From Candidatus Brevundimonas colombiensis (lineage in GTDB: Bacteria; Pseudomonadota; Alphaproteobacteria; Caulobacterales; Caulobacteraceae), in the NCBI GenBank assembly GCA_029202665.1, contig CP119326.1, forward strand, positions 1,984,001-2,048,000: a stretch of 64,000 nucleotides of DNA. The letters are read 5' to 3'. Below the pieces are notes generated by a model. That model was given only the letters and a program-made list of their open reading frames with translations, did no database searches and was not told the origin of the DNA. The translations under genes were made by a program, and so were the position numbers. Below are positions 14,280 to 23,406 of this stretch, piece by piece; position 1 is the first letter of the stretch, and each line of letters opens with the position of its first letter.

Positions 14280-14951
14280 ATGTCTGACCTGTCCTTCCAA
14301 CCCGACGAGGCCGAGATCGAACGCCGGGTGGAGGCCCTGCTGTTCGCCGCCGCCGGACCGCTGACCGCCGCCGAGATCGCCGCCCGCCTGCCCCAGACCT
14401 GCAATGTCGCGCGCGCCATCGCCGGGCTGCGCGCCCGTTACGAGGGGCGGGGGGTCGAGCTGGAGTGCGTCGCCGACCGCTGGCGGTTCCGCACCGCGCC
14501 CGACCTGGCCTTCATGATGACCCAGGAGCGCGAGGAGCCGCGCCGCCTGTCCAAGGCCGCGCTGGAGACCCTGGCCATCATCGCCTATCATCAGCCTGTC
14601 ACCCGCGCCGAGATCGAGAGCGTGCGGGGGGTGTCGATCTCCAAGGGCACGCTGGACCTGCTGCTGGAGATGGGGTTCGTGCGGCTGCGCGGGCGTCGGC
14701 GAACGCCGGGGCGGCCCGTCACCTATGCGACCACGGACCGGTTCCTGGAGCATTTCGGCCTGGCGACCCTGTACGACCTGCCCGGCGTTCAGGAGATGAA
14801 GGCGGCGGGCCTGCTGGACCTGTCGCTGCCGGTCGGGTTCGAGGTGCCCGATCCCAGCCGCGCCTCGGAGGCCGACGACGAGGATGGAACCCTGCCCATA
14901 GACGACGAGACGCCCGAGTTCGCCCAGGATTTCGTCAACGACGACCGCTGA
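14280..14951 (+). CDS. scpB: Segregation and condensation protein B
   Basis: A 223-residue protein of two winged-helix domains, binding ScpA as a dimer in condensin. ERRVEALLFAAAGPLTAAEIA opens the first domain. LSKAALETLAIIAYHQPVTR followed by IESVRGVSISKGTL is the diagnostic ScpB motif, with GRPVTYATTDRFLEHFGL next. The acidic C-terminal tail (EADDEDGTLPIDDE) is typical for alphaproteobacteria. tatA, often the next gene in related genomes, is absent here. Confidence 0.93.
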   Translation: MSDLSFQPDEAEIERRVEALLFAAAGPLTAAEIAARLPQTCNVARAIAGLRARYEGRGVELECVADRWRFRTAPDLAFMMTQEREEPRRLSKAALETLAIIAYHQPVTRAEIESVRGVSISKGTLDLLLEMGFVRLRGRRRTPGRPVTYATTDRFLEHFGLATLYDLPGVQEMKAAGLLDLSLPVGFEVPDPSRASEADDEDGTLPIDDETPEFAQDFVNDDR

Positions 14952-15012
14952 TCCGGATCGGGGGCGGGGCGGCGTTCATCTTGTCTTATCGCGCCGATGT
15001 TAGCGCTCGATC

Positions 15013-16620
15013 ATGTCTCGTGGCGTTGCTTCACCATCCGGCCCTCAGGCGTGGGCCGCGTTCCGTATCGCGGCGGTGCTGCTGATCGGATCGATGGCCG
15101 GAATGATCGGCGTGCTGGCGGTGGTCAGCCAGGCGATCGACGCCCACCAGGCCGTCAAGGAGCAGAAGCTGGTCGAGCGTCGCGTCGCGCGCGCCCTGCA
15201 GGCCATAGGCGAGGACCTGACCTCGGCGTCGGTCTGGGACGACGCGGTCGACCATATGACGGGCGGGGGCGACGTCGTCTGGTGGGACCGCCACCTGGGC
15301 GGATTCTACGAGGCGCAGAGCAAGCTGCCGATCACCCTGGGCTATGACGACGCGGGCAATCTGTTCCGCATCTCCAAGAACGGCGGGCCAGCCGGCGCCG
15401 ACGCCGCCGACCCCTTCGCCCGATCCGCCCGCCCCATCGTGGACGCCCTGAGGGCGGCGGCGGCCCGGCGCGACCGTTCGACCGTGGCGCTGAACGCCGT
15501 GACCCTGAGGCCGGCGATCGTGAAGGTGGAGGGAACCGTCTATCTGATGGGCACGTCGACCATCGTGCGCCACACCCTGAAAGGACAGGTCCCCGCGTCA
15601 GACCCGGCGGTGGCGTCGTTCAAGCGGTTCGACAGCCTCATTCCACAGATTCACGATCGTCTCGGCCTGGTCGATCCGGCCTTCTCCGTGGGCGACGCGC
15701 CGCCGCCGCCGGGGCGCGGAGCCGTGGACATCCGCGATCCCAACGGGGTCCTGCTGGGGCGTATCCTGTGGACGCCCGAGCGGCCGGGCGCGGACATCCT
15801 GCGTCATGCCGGGCCGCTGCTGCTGATGCTGGCGACCCTGCTGCTGGTCGGCGGCGGCGCCCTGCTGTGGCGGGTGGCGCAGGACATCCGACGCCTTCGC
15901 GCCTCGGAAACGGCCCTGTCGATGGCGCTGGACAAGGCGGAGGCGGCCAACCGGGCCAAGACCCGCTTCCTGTCCAACGTCAGCCACGAACTGCGCACCC
16001 CCCTGAACGGCGTCCTGGGCATGGCCGAGGTGATCGGCGCCGACGCGATCACGCCGCAACAGCGCGACCGGCTGGAAATCCTGAAAGCCTCGGGTCGCCA
16101 GCAGCTTCGGCTGGTCGAGGAGCTGCTGGACGTCGTGCGGCTGCGTGACGGTTCGGTGATGCTGGAGACGCGGCCCTTTCGCGCCGACAATCTGTTGCAG
16201 CGGGTCGCCAATGATTTCGAAGGCGCGGCGGCGACCAAGGGGCTGGTCCTGAAGGTCGAGGCGGTCGAGGGCGAATGGCTGGGCGACCCCGTGCATATCG
16301 AAAAGCTGCTGGCGGCCCTGGTCGACAACGCCGTGCGCTTCACCCGGACCGGCCAGGTGACGCTGCGCGCCCTGGCCGGCCGCAATCTGGTGCTGGAGGT
16401 CGAGGACACCGGGCCGGGCATGACCCCCGACGAGGTGGCGCGCCTGTTCGACGCCTTCACCCAGGGTGACGAGAGCAGCACCCGCACGGCCGAGGGGCTG
16501 GGGCTGGGCCTGACCGCCGCCCATGGGCTGGCGGTGCTGATGGGCGGCCGGATCGAGGTGGTGTCCACCCCGGGCGTCGGCAGCCTGTTCCGCGCGCCCC
16601 TGCCGCTGGCGCGGACCTGA
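15013..16620 (+). CDS. Membrane sensor histidine kinase with CHASE4-like sensor
   Basis: A 535-residue kinase. A first transmembrane helix (about 17-40) is followed by a periplasmic domain of about 220 residues containing LTSASVWDDAVDHM, a CHASE4-like motif, then a second helix (about 266-286). The cytoplasmic part has the phosphoacceptor SHELRTPLNG (His325), an N-box around LVDNAVRFT, and G-boxes DTGPGM and GLGLGLTAAHGL. No receiver domain or adjacent response regulator is seen, so its partner and signal are unknown. No clear ribosome-binding site precedes the ATG. Confidence 0.88.
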   Translation: MSRGVASPSGPQAWAAFRIAAVLLIGSMAGMIGVLAVVSQAIDAHQAVKEQKLVERRVARALQAIGEDLTSASVWDDAVDHMTGGGDVVWWDRHLGGFYEAQSKLPITLGYDDAGNLFRISKNGGPAGADAADPFARSARPIVDALRAAAARRDRSTVALNAVTLRPAIVKVEGTVYLMGTSTIVRHTLKGQVPASDPAVASFKRFDSLIPQIHDRLGLVDPAFSVGDAPPPPGRGAVDIRDPNGVLLGRILWTPERPGADILRHAGPLLLMLATLLLVGGGALLWRVAQDIRRLRASETALSMALDKAEAANRAKTRFLSNVSHELRTPLNGVLGMAEVIGADAITPQQRDRLEILKASGRQQLRLVEELLDVVRLRDGSVMLETRPFRADNLLQRVANDFEGAAATKGLVLKVEAVEGEWLGDPVHIEKLLAALVDNAVRFTRTGQVTLRALAGRNLVLEVEDTGPGMTPDEVARLFDAFTQGDESSTRTAEGLGLGLTAAHGLAVLMGGRIEVVSTPGVGSLFRAPLPLART

Positions 16621-16693
16621 CGGTTCGAGGATCAGGCGCGCGGATGGGCGCCTGGGAACACGGCCATGCCTTGACCACCCGACCTGCGGCGGT

Positions 16694-17665
16694 TCAGGCG
16701 GTCAGCAGGCGCGGCAGTTTGAAGGTCACGGTCTCGCGCGCCCCAGAGTCCTCGGTCACCGTGGCGTCGAACCGGGCGCGGATGGCGTCGACCAGGGCGG
16801 CGATCAGCGGTTCGGGCGCCGAGGCGCCGGCGGTGACGCCGACCGTATCGACCCCGTCGAACCAGGCCCAGTCGACCTGAGAGGCGTCGTCCACCAGATA
16901 GGCGGCGAGGGCGCCCGCGCGCATCGCCACCTCGACCAGCCGGGCCGAGTTGGACGAGTTCCTGGACCCGACCACCAGCACCAGTTCGCAGCCCTCGCCC
17001 AGCGCCTTGACCGCGTCCTGGCGATTGGTGGTGGCGTAGCAGATGTCTTCCTTGTGCGGGTCGGGCAGTTCGGGGAAGCGGCGCTTCAGCACCCTCAATA
17101 TGCCGGCGGTGTCGTCCACCGAAAGGGTGGTCTGGGTGGCGTAGGCCAGGGGCGCGTCGCCGGGCCGTTCGAATCGCTCGGCGTCTTCCTCGGTCTCGAT
17201 CAGGGTGATGGCGCCGGGCGGCAACTGACCCATGGTGCCGATCACCTCCGGATGGCCCGCATGGCCGATCAGGACGATGTGGCGGCCCGCGTCATGATGA
17301 CGCTCGGCCTCGACATGGACCTTGGAGACCAGGGGGCAGGTGGCGTCCAGGAACAACAGCTCGCGCGCACGGGCGCTGGCGGGCACCGACTTGGGCACGC
17401 CGTGGGCCGAGAAGACGACCGGCCGGTCGTCGGGGCATTCGTCCAGCTCCTTGACGAAGACGGCGCCCATGGCCTTCAGGCGTTCGACCACATGGCGGTT
17501 GTGGACGATCTCGTGGCGCACATAGACCGGGGCGCCGTATTTCTCGATGGCCCGTTCGACGATCTGGATGGCCCGATCCACCCCGGCGCAGAAACCGCGC
17601 GGCGTCGCCAGACGGACCGAGATCGGGCGGAGCGGAGCGGCGGGCGGCGGGACGTGGGCGTTCAT
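16694..17665 (-). CDS. ispH: 4-hydroxy-3-methylbut-2-enyl diphosphate reductase
   Basis: A 323-residue [4Fe-4S] enzyme for the last step of the MEP isoprenoid pathway, giving IPP and DMAPP. The cluster ligands are Cys26 (PRGFCAGVDRA), Cys110 (DATCPLVSKVH) and Cys209 (ICYATTNRQ); HEIVHN, SAHGVP and the final SSNSARLVEVA motif complete the active site. The ATG at 17665 is taken over upstream frames because the family begins just before this point. It converges on the histidine kinase gene. Confidence 0.95.
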   Translation of the reverse strand: MNAHVPPPAAPLRPISVRLATPRGFCAGVDRAIQIVERAIEKYGAPVYVRHEIVHNRHVVERLKAMGAVFVKELDECPDDRPVVFSAHGVPKSVPASARARELLFLDATCPLVSKVHVEAERHHDAGRHIVLIGHAGHPEVIGTMGQLPPGAITLIETEEDAERFERPGDAPLAYATQTTLSVDDTAGILRVLKRRFPELPDPHKEDICYATTNRQDAVKALGEGCELVLVVGSRNSSNSARLVEVAMRAGALAAYLVDDASQVDWAWFDGVDTVGVTAGASAPEPLIAALVDAIRARFDATVTEDSGARETVTFKLPRLLTA

Positions 17666-17822
17666 GGCGCGGAACCTAGTCGTTTCCGCCTCGCATCGCC
17701 ATGTCGAGGCGGCGCGCATGAGGCGGGATTCTGGCGGTTGCGACAGCGGCGCATCGTCACGGCTTGTCCACAGGCGCGGAAAATCGTGCATTTCCGACGA
17801 CTTAGCCGGTGATCACGACGCC

Positions 17823-17851
17823 TTGACCTGATGGCCGCTCACGATTAGTTT
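17823..17851 (+). promoter_or_regulatory. Candidate promoter of the F0 ATP synthase operon
   Basis: TTGACC (17823-17828) and TAGTTT (17846-17851) are spaced 17 bases apart, about 65 bases before the atpI start. Fair -35, weaker -10. Identified by eye. Confidence 0.4.
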
Positions 17852-17915
17852 CCGCGCCGAATTCAGACCCGTTCGGACCACCATCCGCACGCTGAGCACA
17901 CAGGTCCTGTCCCCT

Positions 17916-18275
17916 ATGTCGGAATCGCGCGAAGAGGCGATCAAACGCCTCCAAGAGAGCGCATCCGCATTGGAGGCGCGGACCACGGTGGAGAAATCCG
18001 CCGAGCTGACCGGCCAGCAGGTGTCGGGTCAGGCCTATAAGATCATCGCCGAGCTTCTCGGCGGCGTCTTCGTGGGTCTGGCGTTCGGTTTCATCGCGGA
18101 CTGGGTCTTCGGGACCCGCCCGTGGGGTTTGATCGGCGGGGTCCTTCTGGGCTTCGCCTTGTCGATTTACATGGCGCGTCGCACAGCCAACCGGCTGATG
18201 GCGCAGGCCAAGGCTTTGGGTACGTCGGCTCCGGCCGAACCCTATGTCGAGGCCGACGAAGACGGGGAACGATAG
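17916..18275 (+). CDS. atpI: ATP synthase accessory protein AtpI/AtpZ
   Basis: A 119-residue membrane protein: a charged helical N-terminus, then two transmembrane helices (about 46-64 IIAELLGGVFVGLAFGFIAD and 70-86 GLIGGVLLGFALSIYMA), matching the AtpI/AtpZ family that aids c-ring assembly or Mg uptake. It is the first gene of the F0 operon, six bases before atpB. Confidence 0.88.
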   Translation: MSESREEAIKRLQESASALEARTTVEKSAELTGQQVSGQAYKIIAELLGGVFVGLAFGFIADWVFGTRPWGLIGGVLLGFALSIYMARRTANRLMAQAKALGTSAPAEPYVEADEDGER

Positions 18276-18281
18276 GGCTTC

Positions 18282-19073
18282 ATGGCCGATCCGATTCATC
18301 AGTTTCAGATCCAGCCCATCCGGGGTTTGGATTTCGGCATGGTCGATGTGCCGGTGCTCGGCCCGGTCCATCTGGCGGTGACCAATTCTCACGTGGCCAT
18401 GACCGTCGCCTTCCTGCTGATCGTGGGCTTCCTGACCGCCGTGACGTCGAACGCCAAGATCGTGCCGGGCCGCCTGCAGGCGGCGGGCGAGGGCGTGTTC
18501 GGCCTGATCGACAATCTGGCCGATTCGATCATCGGCCATGACGGCCGCAAATATTTCCCGTTCGTCTTCACCCTGTTCATCCTGATCCTGGGCATGAACA
18601 TCCTGGGCCTGTTCCTGACCTTCACGGCGACGTCGCAACTGGCGATCACGGCCACCTTCGCCCTGATCACCTTCGGCCTGGTCCTGGTGGTGGGTTTCGC
18701 CAAGAACGGCCTAGGCTTCTTCAAGCTGTTCTGGCCGATGGGCGCGCCCCTGCTGCTGCGCCCGGTCGTGGGCCTGATCGAGTTCGTCTCCTTCCTGCTG
18801 CGTCCCGTCACCCTGGCGCTGCGTCTGTTCGGCAATATGCTGGGCGGCCACGTCGCGCTGAAGATCTTCGCCGGCTTCGTCGTGTCCCTGGGCCTTCTGG
18901 GCCTGGGCGGCGGCATCGGCCTGCTGGCCTTCCCGGTCGCGGCCCTGTCGCTGGGCATGGTCGTCGCCCTGACCGCGCTGGAGTTCCTGGTGGCCTTCCT
19001 CCAGGCCTTCGTCTTCGCCGTTCTGGCCTGCATCTATCTCAACGATGTGGTCAACCTGGACCACGCCCACTAA
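18282..19073 (+). CDS. atpB: ATP synthase F0 subunit a
   Basis: A 263-residue polytopic inner-membrane subunit that forms the proton half-channels beside the c ring. The essential Arg is Arg181 in PVTLALRLFGNMLGGH. HQFQIQPI at the N-terminus and LEFLVAFLQAFVFAVL near the C-terminus are family signatures. The length is that of the alphaproteobacterial subunit. Confidence 0.95.
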   Translation: MADPIHQFQIQPIRGLDFGMVDVPVLGPVHLAVTNSHVAMTVAFLLIVGFLTAVTSNAKIVPGRLQAAGEGVFGLIDNLADSIIGHDGRKYFPFVFTLFILILGMNILGLFLTFTATSQLAITATFALITFGLVLVVGFAKNGLGFFKLFWPMGAPLLLRPVVGLIEFVSFLLRPVTLALRLFGNMLGGHVALKIFAGFVVSLGLLGLGGGIGLLAFPVAALSLGMVVALTALEFLVAFLQAFVFAVLACIYLNDVVNLDHAH

Positions 19074-19130
19074 GGGCCGGACCAGTCTTTTCACCCCAAC
19101 CACCAACGACTTTAATCTAGGAATACAATC

Positions 19131-19355
19131 ATGGACGCTGAAGCCGCAAAATACATCGGCGCCGGCCTTGCCACCCTCGGCATGATCGGTTCGGCTCTGG
19201 GCGTGGGCAACATCTTCGGCCAGTTCCTGGCCGGCGCCCTGCGCAACCCGTCGGCCGCCGCCGGCCAAGTCGGCAACCTGTTCGTGGGCGCCGCCCTTGC
19301 CGAAGCCCTGGGCATCCTGGCCTTCGTGCTCGGCATCCTGATGATCTTCGGCTGA
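19131..19355 (+). CDS. atpE: ATP synthase F0 subunit c
   Basis: A 74-residue hairpin protein with two membrane helices joined by the polar loop RNPSAAAGQ (38-46). The proton-carrying carboxylate is Glu58 in ALAEALGIL. It assembles into the rotating c ring. Glu rather than Asp, and length 74, are usual for alphaproteobacteria. Confidence 0.96.
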   Translation: MDAEAAKYIGAGLATLGMIGSALGVGNIFGQFLAGALRNPSAAAGQVGNLFVGAALAEALGILAFVLGILMIFG

Positions 19356-19423
19356 TATCAGTCGATAACGGCGCGCGGGGTTCGCCCGCGCGCCGCTTCA
19401 TCTGATCCAGCAGCAGACGGTTC

Positions 19424-19996
19424 ATGGCCAGCACCCACACTACAGCCGCAGTGCCCCCTTCGGTAGAAGCGGACCTGCACGCCGAGACGGCGACCGCGGC
19501 CGAGCACGGCTCGGGCGGCCTGCCGCAATTCCAGTTCGAACACTGGGCGGGCCAGATCGGCTATCTGCTGATCCTGTTCGTCGTTCTGTATCTGCTGGTT
19601 TCCAAGGTCTTCGCGCCTCGCCTTCGCAAGGTGATGGATGAGCGGGCCGACACGATTTCCAACGCCGTCGCCACCGCGCGACAGGTCCAGGCCGAGGCCG
19701 CCGGCCAGGCCGCCGAAGCCCAGGCCGAGGTCGCCAAGGCCCGCGCCGACGCCCGCGCCATGGCCGCCGCCGCCAAGGCCCGCGTCGCCGAAGAGGCCAA
19801 CGCCCGTCAGGCTGCGGAGGAGGCGGTCGTCAACGCCCGCATCGCCGAGGCCGAGGCCGCCATCGGCAGGACGCGCGACGCCGCCATGGGCAATGTCTCC
19901 ACCATCGCCGCCGACACGACCGCCGCCATGCTCGAGCGGCTGACCGGCAAGGGCGCGACCGCCGCCGAACTGGCCGCCGTCAAGGGAGCCGCCTGA
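19424..19996 (+). CDS. atpG: ATP synthase F0 subunit b'
   Basis: A 190-residue peripheral-stalk subunit: a poorly conserved N-terminal extension, one transmembrane helix (GYLLILFVVLYLLVSKVFAP, about 46-65) and a long Ala/Glu/Lys/Arg-rich coiled coil (about 70-170). As the first of two b-type genes and with PRLRKVMDERADTI, it is the b' form (often atpF2 or atpG). Its stop overlaps the next start by one base (TGATG). Confidence 0.92.
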   Translation: MASTHTTAAVPPSVEADLHAETATAAEHGSGGLPQFQFEHWAGQIGYLLILFVVLYLLVSKVFAPRLRKVMDERADTISNAVATARQVQAEAAGQAAEAQAEVAKARADARAMAAAAKARVAEEANARQAAEEAVVNARIAEAEAAIGRTRDAAMGNVSTIAADTTAAMLERLTGKGATAAELAAVKGAA

Positions 19997-20511
19997 TGAA
20001 CCTGATCTTCGAGCACGGCATCTGGAGCTTCGCCAATGCGGAGATCTGGGTCGGGATCGGCCTGATCCTGTTCTTCGCCATCCTGGTCGCCGCCGGCGTG
20101 CCCAAGATCGCCGCCAAGGCGCTGGACGCCAAGGCCGTCAAGATTCAGTCCGACCTGGACGAGGCCGCCCGGCTGCGCGCCGAGGCCGAGGCCCTGCTGG
20201 CCCAAATCCGCAAGGAGAAGGCCGAGGCCGAGGCCCAGGCCGCCGACATGCTGGCCCAGGCCGAGGCCGACGCCCGCCGTCTGGAGGCCGAAACCAAGGC
20301 CAAGCTGGAAGAGACCCTGGCCCGTCGCCAGACCATGGCCGAGAACCGCATCGCCCAGGCCGAGGCCCAGGCCTCCGCCGAGGTGAAGGCCGCCGCCGCC
20401 GATCTGGCCGCCAAGGCTGCGGAGCAGATTCTGGCCGCACGCCTGGCCTCCGGCGCCAAGGACCCGCTGCTGGACGGCGCCATCGCCCAGATCGGCGACC
20501 GCCTGAACTGA
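19996..20511 (+). CDS. atpF: ATP synthase F0 subunit b
   Basis: A 171-residue peripheral-stalk subunit with an N-terminal transmembrane helix (IWVGIGLILFFAILVAAGVP, about 16-35) and an Ala/Glu-rich coiled coil through most of the rest. It pairs with b' to form the stator linking F0 to F1. It is the last gene of the F0 operon. The F1 genes are not in the window, as expected for alphaproteobacteria, where they form another operon. Confidence 0.93.
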   Translation: MNLIFEHGIWSFANAEIWVGIGLILFFAILVAAGVPKIAAKALDAKAVKIQSDLDEAARLRAEAEALLAQIRKEKAEAEAQAADMLAQAEADARRLEAETKAKLEETLARRQTMAENRIAQAEAQASAEVKAAAADLAAKAAEQILAARLASGAKDPLLDGAIAQIGDRLN

Positions 20512-20531
20512 GGCCGGTGCGTCAAGGAAAC

Positions 20532-20567
20532 AAAGGCCCCCGACGGCGACGTCGGGGGCCTTTTTTC
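20532..20567 (+). terminator. Rho-independent terminator of the F0 operon
   Basis: GGCCCCCGAC (20535-20544) pairs perfectly with GTCGGGGGCC (20551-20560), followed by six T's (20561-20566), 21 bases after the atpF stop. An A-run on the left gives possible bidirectional function with the convergent membrane protein gene. Confidence 0.9.
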
Positions 20568-20586
20568 TGCGCGTCCCGGACGGGGT

Positions 20587-21054
20587 TCAGTGGGCGGGTG
20601 CGCCGCCGACGAGGGTTGCGCCCATCCGCTTTTCGCGGCTGACCAGCCGGGCATAGACATTGCCCAGCACGATGCCGAACACCGCATGGGTGACCAGCAG
20701 CCAGGCGAAGGTGCCGAAACCCGCGCCCGCGGTGAAGGTGCGATAGTTGCCGAACATGACGATGGCGCCCATCATCAGAATCCAGGCGCCGACCGCGAAG
20801 ACGATGCCCTTGGTTTCGGGCGTATCGGTCGGCAGTCGGGGACACAGGATCGCGAACAGCGGTCCCAGGATGAACACCCCGCTGATCAGGTGGATCACCC
20901 AGCCCATCGTCAGATTGCCGGGCATGCCGATCATCGAGGCGATGACGCCCTGGAACGGATCGAACCAGTTCAGGAACATATTGGGGATTTCGAGCAACGA
21001 GGCGGCCGCCGTCGCCGCAACCCCGGCGATCAGACCCTTTTGTACGCGTGACAT
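20587..21054 (-). CDS. Hypothetical four-helix membrane protein
   Basis: A 155-residue protein with about four hydrophobic segments (GLIAGVAATAAASLLEIPNM; WVIHLISGVFILGPLFAIL; GIVFAVGAWILMMGAIVMF; FAWLLVTHAVFGIVLGNVYA). The NWFDPFQGVIASMIGMP loop and WVIHLISG resemble DUF6789/DUF1440-like small membrane proteins, but I cannot name it. ATG 21054 is preferred over 21057 for its AAGG ribosome-binding site spacing. It is transcribed alone, toward the F0 terminator. Confidence 0.7.
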   Translation of the reverse strand: MSRVQKGLIAGVAATAAASLLEIPNMFLNWFDPFQGVIASMIGMPGNLTMGWVIHLISGVFILGPLFAILCPRLPTDTPETKGIVFAVGAWILMMGAIVMFGNYRTFTAGAGFGTFAWLLVTHAVFGIVLGNVYARLVSREKRMGATLVGGAPAH

Positions 21055-21189
21055 CATGACCTTAGCGCCTCCCAACGCCTTGAGTGGTTCTCTGATAACG
21101 CAGGGTCACGATACGCCTGTCGCCCGGCGGCCGGGTTCACGATGCCGTGGTTAGCGGTTGCAGCAACGCAACCGCGAGACAGCCGTCAA

Positions 21190-21600
21190 CTAGCGGAACA
21201 GCTTGCGGAAATAGCGGCGTAGCTGTTTGCGGGCGCGCGACAGCCGACGGCCGGAGCGTTTGACGACCACCTTTTCGGCCCTGAGCGCCTGCTGCCAGAA
21301 GACAGGGGCGAACTCCGGCTTCTTCCGCATCAGACGGCGGAAGGGATAGATCCATTTGGGCCGCGCGTACTGGGCGCGGATGAACTGCCGCTTGGCCCAG
21401 AACGAGCTTTTCAGGATCAGCACCAGACCGACGGCGATGACGGGAACGCCGCCCGGGCCGGGCAGGGGGGCGATCAGTATGCCCAGCAACACGACCAGCA
21501 GGCCGCCGATCATCAGCGCCCAGCGTCGAACCGTCCGCAGCGCGCGGCTGCGGGGCTTGGCGAATGGGGGTAGGACGACGGGCAGGGAGGTCACGAACAC
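21190..21600 (-). CDS. PGPGW-type transmembrane protein
   Basis: A 136-residue protein with an adjacent pair of hydrophobic stretches (ALMIGGLLVVLLGILIAPL and VPVIAVGLVLIL) separated by LPGPGG, the hallmark of the PGPGW family of putative membrane proteins. The C-terminal 65 residues are strikingly basic (KRSGRRLSRARKQLRRYFRK), giving a likely cytoplasmic tail that might bind membrane lipid or nucleic acid. Function unknown. Confidence 0.75.
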   Translation of the reverse strand: MFVTSLPVVLPPFAKPRSRALRTVRRWALMIGGLLVVLLGILIAPLPGPGGVPVIAVGLVLILKSSFWAKRQFIRAQYARPKWIYPFRRLMRKKPEFAPVFWQQALRAEKVVVKRSGRRLSRARKQLRRYFRKLFR

Positions 21601-21837
21601 GCCAGATGGGAAGCAGCAGTCGGTGTGACAACGATCGCCCCGGTCGCGCGATCCCTCGTCGGGAAAGGAAAGGGCGACCGTGACGACCGCGCCACAGCCT
21701 ATTCAGGCCGGGACTCGGTGGCGGATCGGTGTCCGTCGAATGAAGCTTTGGTCATGATCCCGCTGGTCCGGGACGTCATTCGGGTGTCGGGCGGGCGCGA
21801 GATCCCAGGGACAAGCCCTGGGATGATGAGTGAATAT

Positions 21838-23406
21838 CTACGCCGCCTGGTTGGAGCCTTCCGGCGCCGACCAGCGCAGCACCGGCGAGCGGGCGGCGCG
21901 GGTTTCGTCCAGGCGACGCATTGGGGCGTGGAAGGGCGCGCCCTTGAAGCGGTCGACGTCGCCGGCTTTAGCTGCCTGGGCCAGCAGGCGCATGGCCTCG
22001 ATGAAGCGGTCCAGTTCGGCCTTGGACTCGGTTTCGGTCGGCTCGATCAACATGGCGCCGTGGACGACCAGCGGGAAATACATGGTCATCGGGTGGAAGC
22101 CCTCGTCGATCATCGCCTTGGCGAAGTCGAGCGTGGTGATGTCCGTGCCCTTCAGCCATTCGTCGTCGAACAGAGCCTCGTGCATGCAGGGGCCATCGGG
22201 GAAGGCCGCGCTCATCAGGTCCGACAGGCGGGCCTTGATGTAGTTGGCGTTCAGCACCGCGTCCTCGGCCACCTGACGCAGGCCGTCAGAGCCGTGGCTC
22301 ATCATGTAGGACAGGGCACGCACATACATGCCCATCTGGCCCTGGAAGGCGCACAGGCGGCCGAAGGCCTGGACCGCCTCGTCCTCCTCGCGTTCGATCA
22401 GGCGATAGCCGTGGTCGTCATGCACGACCCAGGGGGCGGGCGCGAAGGGCGCCAGGGCCTCGGACAGCACCACCGGACCCGCGCCCGGACCACCGCCGCC
22501 GTGGGGCGTCGAAAAGGTCTTGTGCAGGTTGATGTGCATGGCGTCGACGCCCAGGTCGCCCGGACGCACCCGGCCGACGATGGCGTTGAAGTTGGCCCCG
22601 TCGCAATAGAAATAGGCGCCCGCCGCGTGCGTCAGGCGGCTGATCTCCAGGATGTCGCGCTCGAACAGGCCGCAGGTGTTGGGGTTGGTCACCATGATGG
22701 CGGCCACGTCGTCACCCAGCTTGGCGGCCAGATCGGCGACGTCCACGCGGCCGTCCTCGGTCTGGGCCACTTCCACCACCGAATAGCCGACGAAGGCGGC
22801 GGTGGCCGGGTTGGTGCCGTGGGCGGAGGTGGGCACCAGAACCTTGCGGCGTTTCTCATGCTGGCCCGAGGCCTCGTGCGCGGCGCGAATGGCCATCAGG
22901 CCGCACAGTTCGCCGTGCGCGCCGGCCTTGGGCGACAGGGCCACGGCGGGCATTCCGGTCAGGGTCTTCAGCCAGTGCGCCAGCGTATCCATCAGCTCCA
23001 GCGCGCCCTGCACCGTCGAGATCGGTTGCAGCGGGTGGATGTCCGAGAAGCCCGGCAGACGCGCCATCTTCTCGTTCAGACGCGGGTTGTGCTTCATCGT
23101 GCACGAGCCCAGCGGATAGATGGCCAGGTCGATGGCGTGGTTCTTCTGCGACAGGCGCACATAGTGGCGCATGGCCTCGGGCTCGGACAGGCCGGGCAGG
23201 CCGATCGGGTCCTGGCGAACCAGGTCGCCCAGGTCGGCGCCGTCCGTCTTGGGTTCCGGCAGATCGACGCCGGTCTTGCCCCAGCCTTCGCCCTCGAAGA
23301 TCAGGGCCTCGTTCTGCAACAGGCCGCGACCGCCGGTCAGGGTGGCGGGCTTTGTGGTCACGGCGTTCGGGGCGGTCGGGCGGCCGACGGTGTTCATGGT
23401 GCTCAT
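21838..23406 (-). CDS. gcvPB: Glycine dehydrogenase (decarboxylating) subunit 2
   Basis: The 522-residue C-terminal half of split P-protein. With GcvPA it decarboxylates glycine and loads the aminomethyl group on lipoyl-GcvH. The PLP lysine is Lys296 in INLHKTFSTPHGGGG; PLGSCTMKHNP and SAHGTNPATA are family signatures. The ATG at 23406 overlaps the stop of the 150-residue ORF by four bases, which itself overlaps gcvPA, so translation of the two P subunits is linked through that ORF. Confidence 0.95.
   Translation of the reverse strand: MSTMNTVGRPTAPNAVTTKPATLTGGRGLLQNEALIFEGEGWGKTGVDLPEPKTDGADLGDLVRQDPIGLPGLSEPEAMRHYVRLSQKNHAIDLAIYPLGSCTMKHNPRLNEKMARLPGFSDIHPLQPISTVQGALELMDTLAHWLKTLTGMPAVALSPKAGAHGELCGLMAIRAAHEASGQHEKRRKVLVPTSAHGTNPATAAFVGYSVVEVAQTEDGRVDVADLAAKLGDDVAAIMVTNPNTCGLFERDILEISRLTHAAGAYFYCDGANFNAIVGRVRPGDLGVDAMHINLHKTFSTPHGGGGPGAGPVVLSEALAPFAPAPWVVHDDHGYRLIEREEDEAVQAFGRLCAFQGQMGMYVRALSYMMSHGSDGLRQVAEDAVLNANYIKARLSDLMSAAFPDGPCMHEALFDDEWLKGTDITTLDFAKAMIDEGFHPMTMYFPLVVHGAMLIEPTETESKAELDRFIEAMRLLAQAAKAGDVDRFKGAPFHAPMRRLDETRAARSPVLRWSAPEGSNQAA

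Noticed and set aside
16634..16653. AGGCGC/GCGCCT hairpin as a terminator between the kinase and ispH
   Set aside because: Six-base stem with no T-run on either strand; too weak to call.
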